Assembly: GCA_963920635.1 (NCBI GenBank)
Contig: OY987305.1
Span: 27,490,876 to 27,554,875 of the forward strand
Direction: 5' to 3'
From: Pseudeuparius sepicola
Taxonomy: Eukaryota; Arthropoda; Insecta; Coleoptera; Anthribidae
Length of the DNA stretch: 64,000 bases
Shown: in pieces, positions 53,218 through 63,846 of the stretch
Layout of the letters: the number at the start of each line of letters is the position of its first letter
How positions within the stretch are numbered: position 1 is the stretch's first letter
Made by a program: the position numbers and the translations under genes
Notes under the pieces: generated by a model
Told to the model about the DNA's origin: nothing
What the model saw: the letters and a program-made list of their open reading frames with translations, nothing else
Databases searched by the model: none

Positions 53218-53880
53218 TCATTGCTGAAGAAGTGACGTGTCTTTCAAGGTCATTGCCGAAGAAGTCGAAAAAGTCCTGTGCTTGCTAATTCTAACTTTGT
53301 CACCTAGTTTGAACTTAGGTATTTGAATTGGATTTTGGTAATTATAAACTGTGTCGAGAAGTTCTTTTTCGTTTTCTTTGTTCACTTCAGATGGCTTCAT
53401 TCCAATAGTTCTGTGCTTCGAATTATTGTACTTATACACTATAGAGTTGAGGGTGGACAGCCATTTATAGGAACCTTGTAAGCTAAACTTACTCCAAATT
53501 TTTTTTTAGTACTGAATGTTGAATAACGATTAATATTATAGGTTTGCATCAGTTTTTTAAAGTGGTTATTGTAAAATTCTTTACCCATATCGCTTTGCAG
53601 GTTTTTTGGAATTCGGTTGCTTATTTCAAAAATTGTATTCATAGCCTTAGTCACGACCTCACCTGATTTATCTTTGACAGGCTCCACCCACACATACTTA
53701 GAAAAAACATCGATTACAACAAGAATATATTTATGCCCTCTATTTTCTTTTGCATAGGGAATTACCTCTATAAGATCAACCTGAAAGACGTCATCGATTC
53801 CACGGGTGATTGCTCTCCTACGCTTAAAATTTATTCGGGCTTGTCTGTGTAGTTATTTTACTACATCCTTTTTTATACTC
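53218..53880 (-). pseudogene. Integrase of the second Polinton, broken
   Basis: The minus strand encodes ITRGIDDVFQVDLIEV (first Asp), HKYILVVIDVFSKYVW, LQSDMGKEFYNNHF (second Asp), then a frameshift at a T-run near 53500. The third catalytic residue region is lost. The end TIGMKPSEVNKENE and FKLGDKVRISKHR matches the first element's C-terminal block. No chromodomain was seen beyond. Truncated and inactive. Confidence 0.8.
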
Positions 53881-53881
53881 A

Positions 53882-54680
53882 TTATTCTATAATATTAGCT
53901 TCACGCAGTTCCTCGATTAAAGAAACAATTTCGTTGTGGTGGCTGTGATTGCCGCTTTGGTATGATGCTAGCAATAATCTTAAACGATCAACCAACTCAT
54001 TAGGGTCATCCCAGAATATAGTCTTTGGGATGGTTGTTAACTTCCAGCGCCATATTTTTCTGACCGCCACCAAATTTCTTTAGCATTGGACCAATCAAAT
54101 GTTTAATTTCCATGATTTAGTACTGCGTGAGATAGGACCATCTTCTTTGTAATTTCGTCTATATGCATCTGTTTTAGTTAGAATCGTAAACCATTGTCTT
54201 TTATCTTCAGGTGAAAAATCTTTTGGACGCTTTTTAAATACCAATTCACACAGTCCACGTGTGGATGTGTAGGAATCTTCTCCAATTTTAAACGCATCCT
54301 TGTCACTTTTGATTATAGAATCGCATATGTAGAACTCGTTCTCTTCAAGATTGTACCGAACACCATATTTATGATCAAAATTATTGTCAGTATCGTGAAT
54401 CAAATTGGCTATGTAGTTTTGCGGCAAGTAATTACTGTCCTCGAGTTCTCATCCAAAAAACTGTTTTCTTCTTTGCTTATGGACTGTTCAGATTTTTCTG
54501 GCTTAATTTTTTTAAATTCAGCGTGTTCAGCAATAACACGTAGAGGTTTTGTTAGTGGAGCGAACCTAATTTCATTGGCTATTTCACTGCGTTTCAAAGC
54601 TTCTAGCTTGCGCTTTACCGCTTTGCGAGCATTTGCAATTTTCTTAGTTAGCGCAGGATCAATTGTAGGTGTGTATTAAA
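53882..54680 (-). pseudogene. ATPase-integrase intergenic unknown, second element
   Basis: Three frames in order match the protein at 13764-14795: a charged N-terminal part (about 54409-54680), a middle part with STRGLCELVF (compare KGTKGLFQLIF), and the final WDDPNELVDRLRLLLAS plus EIVSLIEELREA helix (53882-54073). Stops and frameshifts separate them. The position between ATPase and integrase is the same as in element 1. Confidence 0.65.
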
Positions 54681-54695
54681 TTTCTTTACTGCATC

Positions 54696-55425
54696 TTAGG
54701 GGTATATATACTTATCGAACCCCAGGCGATATCGACCTTGTTCAATATCTCTGTCCTTGTCTATCACCAAGAAACCATACTTGTCCCTCCATCACAGACC
54801 ATACATTTCTTTGAATTTTTCAAATGACATATCCGTATTGACATGATCTGAGTGTATACTCAGATGATGATCTGAGTGTATACTCAGATCATGTCAATAC
54901 GGATATATATAAGTCGTGATTCATTTCATCTTGTTTGAATAGAATCAACATGTTCGCATTGTCTCTAATCAGATGCTTCGGAATTCTCGCAAAAGTCTGA
55001 CAGAGATAGAAACAATCAACTACTCTGTGACGACCCATAGAAAAATATTCTCGGATGACGTCCTGCTTTTCACAAGCGACATCATCAAATATTATCACCG
55101 AATTAGGTTCGGTTTCCGTTGGCAGAACAACGTTTTCGCTGTCTTTATATAAAAAGAGACCAACTCCTTTCAAGGGCAAGAGCACTTTCTGCAAAAACTC
55201 ATATTTTGGTTGATAGAGAGACTTTGAGTATAGATACACCTTTTGGAATCTCAAACCACTTGGATGTATTAACAGCTCTATTATGAGGTTAGTCTTTCCA
55301 CAATTGGATGGTCCACACACAATACAACGGATGGTTGATGGTAACAAAAGTCCATCTTAGATCTTAGATATGACATCATAGTTTTCAATGCGTAGACTAC
55401 CACCTTGAGCATCAACGAGCTTCAT
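54696..55425 (-). pseudogene. Packaging ATPase of the second Polinton, broken by a palindrome
   Basis: The start ATG is at 55425 (MKLVDAQGGSLRIEN), with a stop near 55355. It is then open with Walker A GPSNCGKT and Walker B IIFDD, SMGRHR and QTFARIPKHLIRDN. Homology is interrupted at 54830-54906 by a large palindrome and resumes (MSFEKFKEMYGL, then QGRYRLGFDKYIY) to a stop at 54696-54698. It diverges from the PLA2 gene with only 64 bp between starts. Confidence 0.8.
54830..54906. repeat. 77-bp near-perfect palindrome in the ATPase pseudogene
   Basis: ATATCCGTATTGACATGATC at the left is matched by its reverse complement at the right, around two copies of CTGAGTGTATACTCAG. One arm is the ATPase's own coding sequence, so it arose by inverted duplication of a short coding piece. 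Confidence 0.8.
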
Positions 55426-55489
55426 TGTTGAAAGTTCTAGCAAGGGACCACCTATTTATATATAAGTCGTGGTGCTAGAAATCGTCACA
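55426..55489. promoter_or_regulatory. Divergent promoter between ATPase and PLA2 genes
   Basis: A 64-bp gap holds TATTTATATATA (55453-55464), about 27 bp before the PLA2 ATG. The same AT-rich core could serve both directions. No clear initiator was seen. Confidence 0.45.
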
Positions 55490-56329
55490 ATGTCGCACAA
55501 GCAAGGTAGAGGTGTGTTCAACAACCTAATCAGTAACCTCCCATTCGAGCTTCACATTCCGGGCTACAGGTTCTGCGGGCCAGGGACACGGCTCCAGGAG
55601 CGACTAGCTCGCGGTGAGCGAGGCATCAACGGTCTGGATGACTACTGTCGAGAGCACGACATATCCTACTCTAAAACCAGAGATCTGAATGAACGTCTCA
55701 AAGCCGACCAACTGCTCGCCGACAAAGCTATAAAAAGGGTATTGGCCAAAGACGCGGGCATTGGTGAAAAACTTGCAGCATACGGTGTAGCTAATGCAAT
55801 GAAAGCTAAAGTAAAATTGGGTCTTGGCTGCACACGCAAAAAGGGACTTCACAAAGTGGCTATGAAAGTAAAAAAAGGTCTTGGCTGCAGAGGGAAGGGT
55901 TTGACATTTCGCCAAGTAACCGATCAAGTGCGTGGTGTTTTAAAAAATGGTAACCCTGCTTCTGTGCAGGATGCAATTAAAATGGCTATGACCACCGTTA
56001 AGAAAGTAAATCGACGCCAGATCCGCACCCGAGCAAGAACTATACCTATACCAAAGAGAGGAGGTGTGCTGCCTCTGATTCCTATTTTTGCAGGCCTTAG
56101 TGCACTAGGAGCGCTCTTTGGTGGCGCAGCAGGTATAGCAAAAGCTATTTCAAGTGCTAAGGATGCGGCAAAAGAGCTAGAGGAAAGCAAGAGACATAAT
56201 CGCTCTATGGAAGCTATCGCTCTGGGTAAAGGCCTGTACTTGAAACAAAGAAAAAATGGTCTCGGGCTTTTTCTTAAGAATCCCAAAAAAACTTCCAATA
56301 GATTTACCCAAAAGAGCATTAACCAATAG
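55490..56329 (+). CDS. PLA2-domain minor virion protein, second element (open)
   Basis: 279 residues, uninterrupted. Residues 28-33 FCGPGT and the H56-D57 pair with D50, C53 and Y60 sit at exactly the same positions as in element 1. After the PLA2 domain come basic repeats (KLGLGCTRKKGL; KKGLGCRGKGL), a Gly/Ala-rich hydrophobic segment (GGVLPLIPIFAGLSALGALF), a KRHNRSMEAI block and the twin GLYLKQRKNGLGLFLKN motif. It is the only long intact gene of this decayed element. Frame survival may be chance or recent selection. The role is as for the first copy. Confidence 0.8.
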   Translation: MSHKQGRGVFNNLISNLPFELHIPGYRFCGPGTRLQERLARGERGINGLDDYCREHDISYSKTRDLNERLKADQLLADKAIKRVLAKDAGIGEKLAAYGVANAMKAKVKLGLGCTRKKGLHKVAMKVKKGLGCRGKGLTFRQVTDQVRGVLKNGNPASVQDAIKMAMTTVKKVNRRQIRTRARTIPIPKRGGVLPLIPIFAGLSALGALFGGAAGIAKAISSAKDAAKELEESKRHNRSMEAIALGKGLYLKQRKNGLGLFLKNPKKTSNRFTQKSINQ

Positions 56330-56744
56330 AGATATTGAAAAATATGCTCCACAAAAAAAACTTTTGTGGCGTGTGCCCCACATAACTGTCTCTGACTTTG
56401 AACGTCTACAATTGTTAAAGTATCTCGAAAAAGATGTTGAGTTGGAAGTCCCGTTCAGAAGCTGGGAGTTTCATGAGTATCCTCTTTTACAAGAAACTCA
56501 ACGTCAATCATGGAACGTCAAATCTGCTTCGGCAATAGAAATGTCACGCTTTATAATTTTCGGATTCCAGACGGATCGCAAAAACAACCAAGAAAAAGAC
56601 ATGAGCAAATTTGATCACTGCAATTTAACCAACTTTAGAGTTTACTTAAATTCAGAATTGTATCCATATGACAGTCTAAATTTGAACTTTGACATGAGTC
56701 ATTGGGCGACACTATATGAAATATGTAAAAAAGGTAATGGGTGA
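56286..56744 (+). pseudogene. Protease stub fused by deletion to a major capsid fragment
   Basis: The first codons (LPIDLPKRALTNRDIEKYA) match the protease N-terminus (LPNRPLSDEDILNYV). Within about 10 more codons the sequence becomes MCP (LLKYLEKDVELEVPFRSWEF), matching residues from about 222 on of the first element's MCP. The deletion, equivalent to over 1.9 kb, removed most of the protease, the minor capsid and the MCP N-half, and left an open frame. It ends where a foldback insertion begins. Confidence 0.75.
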
Positions 56745-57088
56745 AGGTCAGTTACACTCCTGGGGAAAAACTTGTATTCCATAGCCAACGATTCTATTTA
56801 TTTAAAATCTTCTTCAGGGTTCATAATCTCTCAAGATGTCTTCCAAGAACCCCATTGTGTTCTATGGAATAAAAGTTTTTCCCCAGGAGTGTAACTGACC
56901 TTCACCCATTACCTTTTTTACATATAATTCAGCTGGGTCATTAGCTACTTTATAACTACGAAAATTTTTTGGGAAATCACATTGACACAAGACTAGATAC
57001 ATAAAAGAACACAATGGGGTTCTTGGAAGACATCTTGAGAGATTATGAACCCTGAAGAAGATTTTAAATAAATCGAAACGATTGGCGC
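56721..57088. mobile_element. Nested foldback insertion
   Basis: 56721-56780 pairs with 56862-56925 (ATATGTAAAAAAGGTAATGG and onward), and 56778-56860 pairs with 57005-57088. It is a compound inverted structure, probably a MITE that inserted and rearranged. It separates the MCP fragment from the next gene. Confidence 0.6.
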
Positions 57089-57089
57089 T

Positions 57090-57464
57090 CTAGTTGCATT
57101 GGATTATTTGGATGCTTGTCTACGAAAGAAAATCCAGTGGCAAACATCTCACCTACATGGGTTGGAATGGGACAAGCCAGGTTTAGAATTCTGTAATTTA
57201 GGTTATTTTTTGAGAACTTGTATTGGAACACACTGTCCCAAATTTTTTGTAAGAGGCAGTCAAAAAGAAACGTGGTTAAAATCTGTTTTTCATAATTGCA
57301 CTGTAATAAATTTAGATAAATTTAATTTTCCCAATTTAGAAAAACTTGGTCTTATGTTTGATAAAAATCAACACTGTAATAATCATGATTTTAGCTATAG
57401 GTGTGCTAATGAAAATGTAGATTTATTGTATAGTTACTGGTGTAATTTCTCAATAAATACATAA
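57090..57464 (+). pseudogene. Cys/His-rich unknown of the second Polinton
   Basis: About 120 codons with FFVRGSQKETWL, TVINLDKF and a Cys/His end (HCNNH ... YRCANENVDLLYSYW), matching the C-terminal two thirds of 11873-12394. The N-terminus is lost or replaced by the foldback. It supports this as a standard Polinton gene. Confidence 0.6.
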
Positions 57465-57550
57465 TTTTGCAGACAATTGTTTTATTCAGATTAAATAAAA
57501 CCATATCATGGAATACATTTTTTTTATTTCATACTAAAAAAAAACATTTT

Positions 57551-58268
57551 TTAAATTACACATGGACTTTGTTCAACAATCAAACTTTCCATAACTCTAA
57601 GTATATTTTCATAGTCTGACAGTTTATTTGAAGGCCATTCTGCGCTATCTGGCCCAGACTGCCATCCAACCGGATGCTGGTTTCTTCCTCGCTCGATATT
57701 TTCATGCAGCCATTTCAAGACTTCGGCATGCTTCATGTTGTTAGTAGGATCAAAGCCCCATTTGATTTGATAGTGGTGAAGAGCGGCAGCTAAATTTCTT
57801 GAGTATATAGAACGAGCCAAATAGGCAGCTCTCAGAAAGACTTTCTCTATCACATCTCGTGTACGTACGTGATGCTTCGCTATGTTATGTGACTCGAAAT
57901 ATTCAGTGGTGTGGGAGCTAGAGTTGGTTAGGAGTGTGAAAACGTAGAACCAATAGTACTTGCTGACTTTCGGGAAATGAGCATCCAATACAGAAAACAG
58001 CTCAGGAATCCATATTAGGGAAAATAATTTTTGTTTTAAAATACTTGTCAACTCTTCTATAATGTTTTTCTACAAATAATCTTAAAACTTTGATGTTATG
58101 CACGTTACGATCCACGGTAAATTCGAGCATAGTCTCTGGAAGCACAATAATTTTCAGAATGTAATCAACTGTTTTCAAATCACGCTCAGTTACTGACCGT
58201 TTCAAATAGTGTTCATAAACATATTTCGAACGAGTGAATAATGCGAACTGCAGCTCTTGTAGTAACAT
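57551..58268 (-). pseudogene. Unknown protein of the second Polinton
   Basis: Two overlapping frames (58002-58268 and 57551-58051) form one gene of about 235 codons with a frameshift near 58010-58050. It is helical and rich in aromatic and His residues (VIEKVFLRAAYLARSIYSRN; WGFDPTNNMKHAEVLKWLHE). It reads in the same direction as PolB and starts 24 bp after the PolB stop. I recognise no family, and no counterpart is evident in element 1. Confidence 0.5.
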
Positions 58269-58291
58269 GATCGTTCACAATTCAGAATGAT

Positions 58292-61200
58292 TCAAGTTGG
58301 GCTCTCACAGCTCAATTTATATCCCCACGGAAGGGTATCCGTACTATCTCTTATGAGCATGCGCTTATCATCATTTCCAGATAGAGCTAGTTTGGATTGT
58401 TTAATGGTTCTAACCTCATGTTTACGTGATTGAAAGAGCAACTGTGTACAAATATACGTGTTATCGTTTAGGAGACAGTTCACAAAATCATCGAACAATA
58501 TTTTGCGTACTGCTGTTTTGGTAACACCTTTAATTTTTTTGGTGACTTTCCCCTGCACCTTTGTAGCATACATTTTTGCCCTCAAGCCAACAAATTCAGT
58601 CATAATTTGACCGTTGTTCTCATCCTTCATAAGACCTAGAACTTTTTTGTTAACTTGAGGGATGTCATACACGTTATCTTGCGGGTAGTCTGATGTGTCG
58701 AACCTATGAATATCAGTCTTAATGTATGGATAAATGTCATCCACCAAATTATTAGGCTATCTGTATATGTGTACATCAGTTTCGCAGCATTGCCAAATTT
58801 GGGTACGATATAGTCGTAGTGGAAGTCATATAGAATAGTTTTAGAAATATCTAAGATGGAAAAACCAACGTAAATAGGCTTATTAAATTTAACTTCTAGT
58901 CTGTTTATCTCGATGATGACTATATCCCTATCGAATATGACGCAACTATGGAAATTTGGTTTTGCTATTAAGGCTTTTGCCCCCCAGCGCCTATCCCACT
59001 TGGTTACCAATTTAACATCTTTGTGTTTCCTTACGTTTTCCATGCATTTTCCGAATACGCTGTTATTCATTAATTTATAGAAATTTTTCTCAAATTCATT
59101 TTAGACTGTTTTCTCAATTGTTTGTCATTGTTTAGATGGATGTATGTTTTTAACCATGGAGCTTGTGTGAATTTTAACAACATGTGAGTTATTTTCAAAC
59201 CGCGTTTAAGACATTTTCTCAAGTTAATGTAGTGGATCACATATTTTTTCTTTGAATATAATGTAGCCATTAATTTTGTCTGTTTTGAGGTATTTGTTGG
59301 CGGCACCAAGTAATCTGGACACAAAGGGAGATCTTTGTGAAGATCGTGTAGTTCGGGTGGATATTCAATATCTCCTTCAAAAATATATCCTGTATCTGCA
59401 TTATCATCTAAAGTTTTTATATTTATATCTGAAAATCATCTTCACTGACCCACTCAAATCCACCGTATGGTAAATGCTTTTCCATAGCTGCACCATGCAA
59501 GTTATTAATATCAAAATACATTAAATATTTAGACGATTCAGCAGGGTTATAGTCATCACCCATGTATTTATTGTTCGCTTTTGAATATCGGTTGCTGCAT
59601 TGTGCTAATCCACCCCGGACACTTTTTTCAAGCATCAGAATCATTTCTATATCCGTTAATAATTCCAGATTTACATCAGTGCATTTTAACATTGCATCGA
59701 AGGCTAGACCAGGACTGGTAAAGTAATGCAAAGGATCTAACTTATAGGTTTTTAAACAGGTTTCGCGAAAATACTCAAATATATCTTAGAGTAAAATAAT
59801 ATCACATTTCAAGTAGAGATCAGAATAGGAACCTAAAGTATCAATTTCTTTGAAGGTTTCCCAAACAGTTTGCGCATGTCTATATTCTTCATCTGAAATA
59901 TCTTCATCGTTTAATTTACTGTAAAATTCTGATTTGGGTGGAAGGAAAGTTTGATTCAGTTTTTCCCAAGAGTCCACGTAATCGTAACAGAAAACTCATT
60001 TCCGTGATACCAACTTAAACTCTTTTTCAGTATTGCAAAATGATCTAGTAATTGGTTTCTGCGAGTCATCTAAATAGGAGGCTAGTTTCTCTAATTTTGA
60101 TGGTAAAAACCTGAAAGAGTCTAAAAATCTTAATTTAATTTTTGTGTTTTCAACATCTTTCTAAAATGAAATGTATCTTTCCTTGTTAATGGGTAAAAGT
60201 GAAATTGGACCAGACAGTTTCCTTAAAATAAAATTAGCATCATAGCCCGATAGGTTGTGAAACAAAATTGGAATTATGAATGAGTCTGTGGCGACCCTCG
60301 CTGGTGTGGCGATCCTCGCCACAACAATGAAGATTTGGTCGGTTACAAAAATAACAAAATATTTTAGTAACTAAGTAAACAGTTGTAAAATCAGTTTAAT
60401 AAAATTTGTCAAATCGACAACATAGTTATTATTTTAAGTGGAGTTCGTGCTTATTATTCAGCACCAACAAACTCCATAAGTCCTTGTAATTTAAGTTGCA
60501 TGAACTATGAGCTGCACCTCGATATTCACCATTCAAATGATTATGGTCGCGCATGCGCGCATCGTTCTCACTAAATGGTTTTTCACAGATGTGGCAGACA
60601 GTAGCCGAAAAGTGACTTTCATACTGCTCCTTTGTTAATTGTTTCATTGGTTCTATTTTAGAAAAAATCAGATCAAATTCCAAGGCAATATGATATAATT
60701 CATTTATGAACCAGTCCTGACAGTCCTCTCCGCGATATGATTTAAATCTGGACAACGATGGATTGAGAGCACATGAGAGATAATACCCAACACTGTATGG
60801 AATATGCTTTTGTTAAATTCTTGTTTTTAACGTCACCTCTGATTCATTGATAGCATTTTGAAGCAAACATTCGAAGTCAGCAAAAATTGCCACAGGAACT
60901 TTTTCTTTATAACGTAAAATCCGAAAAGTCAAATTTTTTTCTGTTTTTGACGGAAGCCGAATTTTGGTTTTATTCACTAGCTCACAGTTTTGTGTGTGCT
61001 TGGATAATAAATCTTGAGTACCAAAATGATTAAGGCAGCGGTTACAAATCCACTTTGACTCGTGGTGATTAGAAATTTGTTTAGATAAGAGCCTTGACAT
61101 GTTTTTGATCCAAGCAAAATGATAAATTGTTTTTCTGTTTATGTTAGTTTCTATTTCATCATCGCTAATATTCATAGGTTCACCTATATCGCTTTCTTCA

Positions 61201-62215
61201 TCACACGGAACCAAAAGCAAAATAACTACATATTGATACTTAAATTTTGAGAGACATAGAGGCACAACCTCATTCTTGTTTATGATAGAAATGTTATTCA
61301 TTTTTTCAAATTTTGGTATACTACAGAGCTGCATGGGAAAGTCGATATTTTCATAGTTTAAGACTTCACTAAAGTGAGGGTAAGATGATATTCGAGATAC
61401 ATTTTGTTCAACTGGATGGAGCGCTGACACAACAGCGTATAAAAAGCAGTACTCATCATTGTTTTGAATGTTTACCACAGCCTTCTTTCTTTTGATAAAC
61501 GCAGGATGATCAACATAAGTTGAAACGCCCCCTGTAATTGGAACAAACCTGTTTATGTTTACCGTTAATCCGATTATGCTTTCGAGAGTCCAACCTGAAT
61601 CACGTTCTTGAAAATCTTCAATTTTTGCAAGAATTTTTTCAACCACGTGCTCCCGATACCATGTTTTAATGTCTGTATTTCGGTCTATGAGATCATTGCG
61701 AGTTGTAAACGATTTAATTTCTTACTCTTCAGTTTGAGGTTTTATGAAATTTCCCAAGAATGCAACATTTACTTTCAACATAGATTCTGTTAGTGCCTTT
61801 TTAATTTGACAAGAGAAACTGCTTTCTTTAGAAAAACTTCAGGGTCCTTAATGTTTATATTGGATATGAGACCAGTGCGAATTCTATTTCGAAAAGCAGA
61901 ATCCACATTCTCCCACCGCAACTTTTCTTTTTCTGCTTTTTTTAATCCACTTCCCGTTTTTATTTGCAAATGTTTTAATTTCAAAAATTGTTTTTTGTAA
62001 TACTTTAAAATACTTGAATTTGATTCTAAGCGTGCATGATTCTCAGAACTATCTTCTGTGCGCAATTTGAATGCTTTCCTACACAATCTAATGGTTCTTT
62101 GAATATACCTTAATTGCCAGTCTATTTCATCCACAATTTTCACTAATTTTAAAGCTCTCCTCACACCACTGATGATGTCACACGATAGCGAACACATGGA
62201 GTTTTGGGTACTCAT
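58292..62215 (-). pseudogene. DNA polymerase B of the second Polinton, broken
   Basis: Pieces in order from the ATG at 62215: N-terminal helical region with SGLKKAEKEKLRWENVDSAF, the NDEYCFLYAVVSALHPV block, the finger CNRCLNHFGTQ, Exo I (FADFECL), CHICEKPFSENDARMRDHNH, then a 192-bp insertion. After it come Exo II, Exo III (YSDLYLKCD), motif A (FDINNLHG, with Leu-His for Leu-Tyr), motif B ([13 protein letters not shown]) and motif C (near 58760, distorted: YTYTDSL). At least eight frame breaks. Same domain order as element 1. Confidence 0.85.
60287..60478. mobile_element. 192-bp insertion in PolB, possibly a solo LTR
   Basis: AGTC flanks it on both sides (60283-60286 and 60479-60482). It begins TGTGGCGACCC and ends CCATA, so it is a TG...TA element of LTR length; the ends are not canonical TG...CA. 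The flanking PolB codons join without loss, showing a simple insertion. Confidence 0.5.
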
Positions 62216-62271
62216 ATTGCTTGTTTTAATAACTAGCTAGGACGAGTGAGGGGTGCTAAGCTCTTGAGAGC

Positions 62272-62282
62272 TTTATATATAG
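62272..62282 (-). promoter_or_regulatory. TATA box of the second PolB
   Basis: CTATATATAAAG on the minus strand lies about 57 bp upstream of the PolB ATG at 62215. The same box recurs in the duplicated copy near 63882. Confidence 0.5.
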
Positions 62283-62399
62283 ATCGTTCGCGTCAGCAGT
62301 TTCACATTTCCTAGAATTTTTTTTACAAAAAGACCTTGGTCTAAAACAACTTAGTTACCAAGTTCCCCCTCCATTTTTTTATTAAATAGGAAATCTTAG

Positions 62400-63642
62400 A
62401 GGGGAACCCCCTTAATAAAAAAAAGCTGAATCAACACTTTCCTGTCGGGACATGTTTAATATTATGTGAATCAAATTTCTTCGGAATTGTTACTTATACG
62501 CGGTGGTAACGTTCGTAGCGTTGCAAACTATTTGGACTGCATGTTTTTCTGTCATCGATCGATCTTGGTTCGAATCAGTGGTGAAGCACATGTGTATTTA
62601 TGTCTTTATAGAAAAGCACCGCTTATGGTCAAGAGCGCTGGACAAAATGTCCTACACTCACTGTAATTACTATGGTTTTCTAAGGTTTTCCATATTACTT
62701 GAGCGAATGCAATTATAGCTCCATCGGTAAAAGTCGGCCCTAGCCGCAACTGGCAACGAAGACAAAATAATAGTAATTGTCACCCCTCCCCGGCACAAGT
62801 ATTTGGTTGCTTCTGGGGTACTCTTAGTTTAGAGTATTGTGAGGGTGAGAATTATTATTATTATTTATTATTATTTTACAAAAACTTTTAACAACTGTTT
62901 GCGGCTACTCTTATCGTTTTGTAAATTATTTGATTAGAATGATGAGACCATTACGTAATCACGTATGGGTTAACTATAATATAGACATTCCGAAATAGAT
63001 ACTTGGCTTTGTATATAAAATCAGATTCAATTAGAAAATAATTATAACAAAGTGATGTCAAACACTTCAATAATATTTACAGCTGAACTTTCCCGTCGGG
63101 AAACATGTTCAAATATGTAAACAAATTTTCTGCTGAAATCCGAAATGCTACCTACATTCAGAAGAACTTTTGTCCGCTATCGGCTAAAGGCAATTAATAA
63201 ATGCATGCATGTGTTTCTCGTTCATTTCAATAATATTTACACTAAAATAAAAGTACTTTCTTTTTGCGGGCGCATATCAAAGCCGAGAGCAAGAAAAATA
63301 AAACGTATGACTTTGGTGTGAATACGATCGACGACTTCTAGTTAAATAATATAGGACAAATAATTAGAATTAATTGCGATCTTTTTTTCAGTCGGAACGT
63401 GCTTTTGAAAATTATAAACATCCGTATTTCTCAGAAAATGAAAATGCTGACCCTGCCGGAACGTGATTTAGAAAATTATACCGTATTTCCCAGAAATGAA
63501 AATGCTGACATTACAATATTCAACCGCTTTCTTGAATTTTCTAGAAAAATCTTTCAGCAAAAATGACGTAGGAGTAAAGTCATATAAATTGAGACGAAAA
63601 TCTAAAAAATTTTAATTGTTAGTGACATCACCTAGCAACAAG
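62400..63642. other. Noncoding arm of the second Polinton
   Basis: No gene seen. CCYGTCGGGAMACATGTT-like strings recur near 62450 and 63092, and YGCCGGAACGTG with GAAAATGCTGAC near 63395-63510 recurs about 65 bp apart. These look like subterminal repeats. An ATT-rich run lies at about 62850. Confidence 0.4.
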
Positions 63643-63846
63643 ATGGAATCTGTTGAATATTTAAACGAGTGTTCTAAGATAAAATCCTTTGCAAGGTGTG
63701 TTGATTTGCCGCTAAATCAACCTCTTAAAGTGATAAATATCTGGAGGCAAGGTACCAAGTTCGGTTCAAGAATACTCATTGAGCTGGAGGAGAACAAGCG
63801 AACACATGGAGTTTTGGGTACTCATATTGCTTGTTTTAATAACTAG
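63643..63846 (+). pseudogene. TIR-type small gene fragment fused at a duplication junction
   Basis: From the ATG at 63643, about 52 codons (KSFARCVDLPLNQPLKVINI, then a GTKFGSRILIELEE stretch) resemble the TIR gene of element 1 (KKFESVQNMEVGENFQIT, then NTQYGEKVYVEFEE). At 63798 the gene is cut by the tandem-duplication junction and continues into unrelated sequence for 16 codons. It lies on plus and points away from PolB, unlike the right TIR gene of element 1. Confidence 0.55.

Larger units (their letters stand above)
53041..63797. mobile_element. Second Polinton, diverged and decayed
   Basis: Homologues of ten genes of the first element are recognisable: integrase, ATPase-adjacent unknown, ATPase, PLA2 protein, protease (stub), MCP (fragment), Cys/His-rich unknown, PolB and the small TIR-type gene, plus one new unknown. 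The minor capsid protein, IAP and small ORF are missing. Protein identity to element 1 looks low (distant relatives), and many stops, deletions and insertions mark it as old. Gene order differs: the integrase-unknown-ATPase block is on minus at the left. Neither TIR could be delimited; the boundaries given are approximate. Confidence 0.75.
62188..63797. repeat. First unit of a 1,610-bp tandem duplication
   Basis: The sequence from 62188 (GCGAACACATGGAGTTTTGG) recurs from 63798 to the window end without a visible difference over about 200 bp. The duplicated unit therefore runs 62188-63797 and includes the PolB start, its promoter, a noncoding stretch and the TIR-type gene fragment. The second copy continues beyond the window. 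It could be real or an assembly artefact. Confidence 0.8.

Noticed and set aside
57015..57090. Possible continuation of MCP after the foldback insertion
   Set aside because: The sequence there is the foldback arm, and the following frame matches the Cys/His-rich gene, not MCP.
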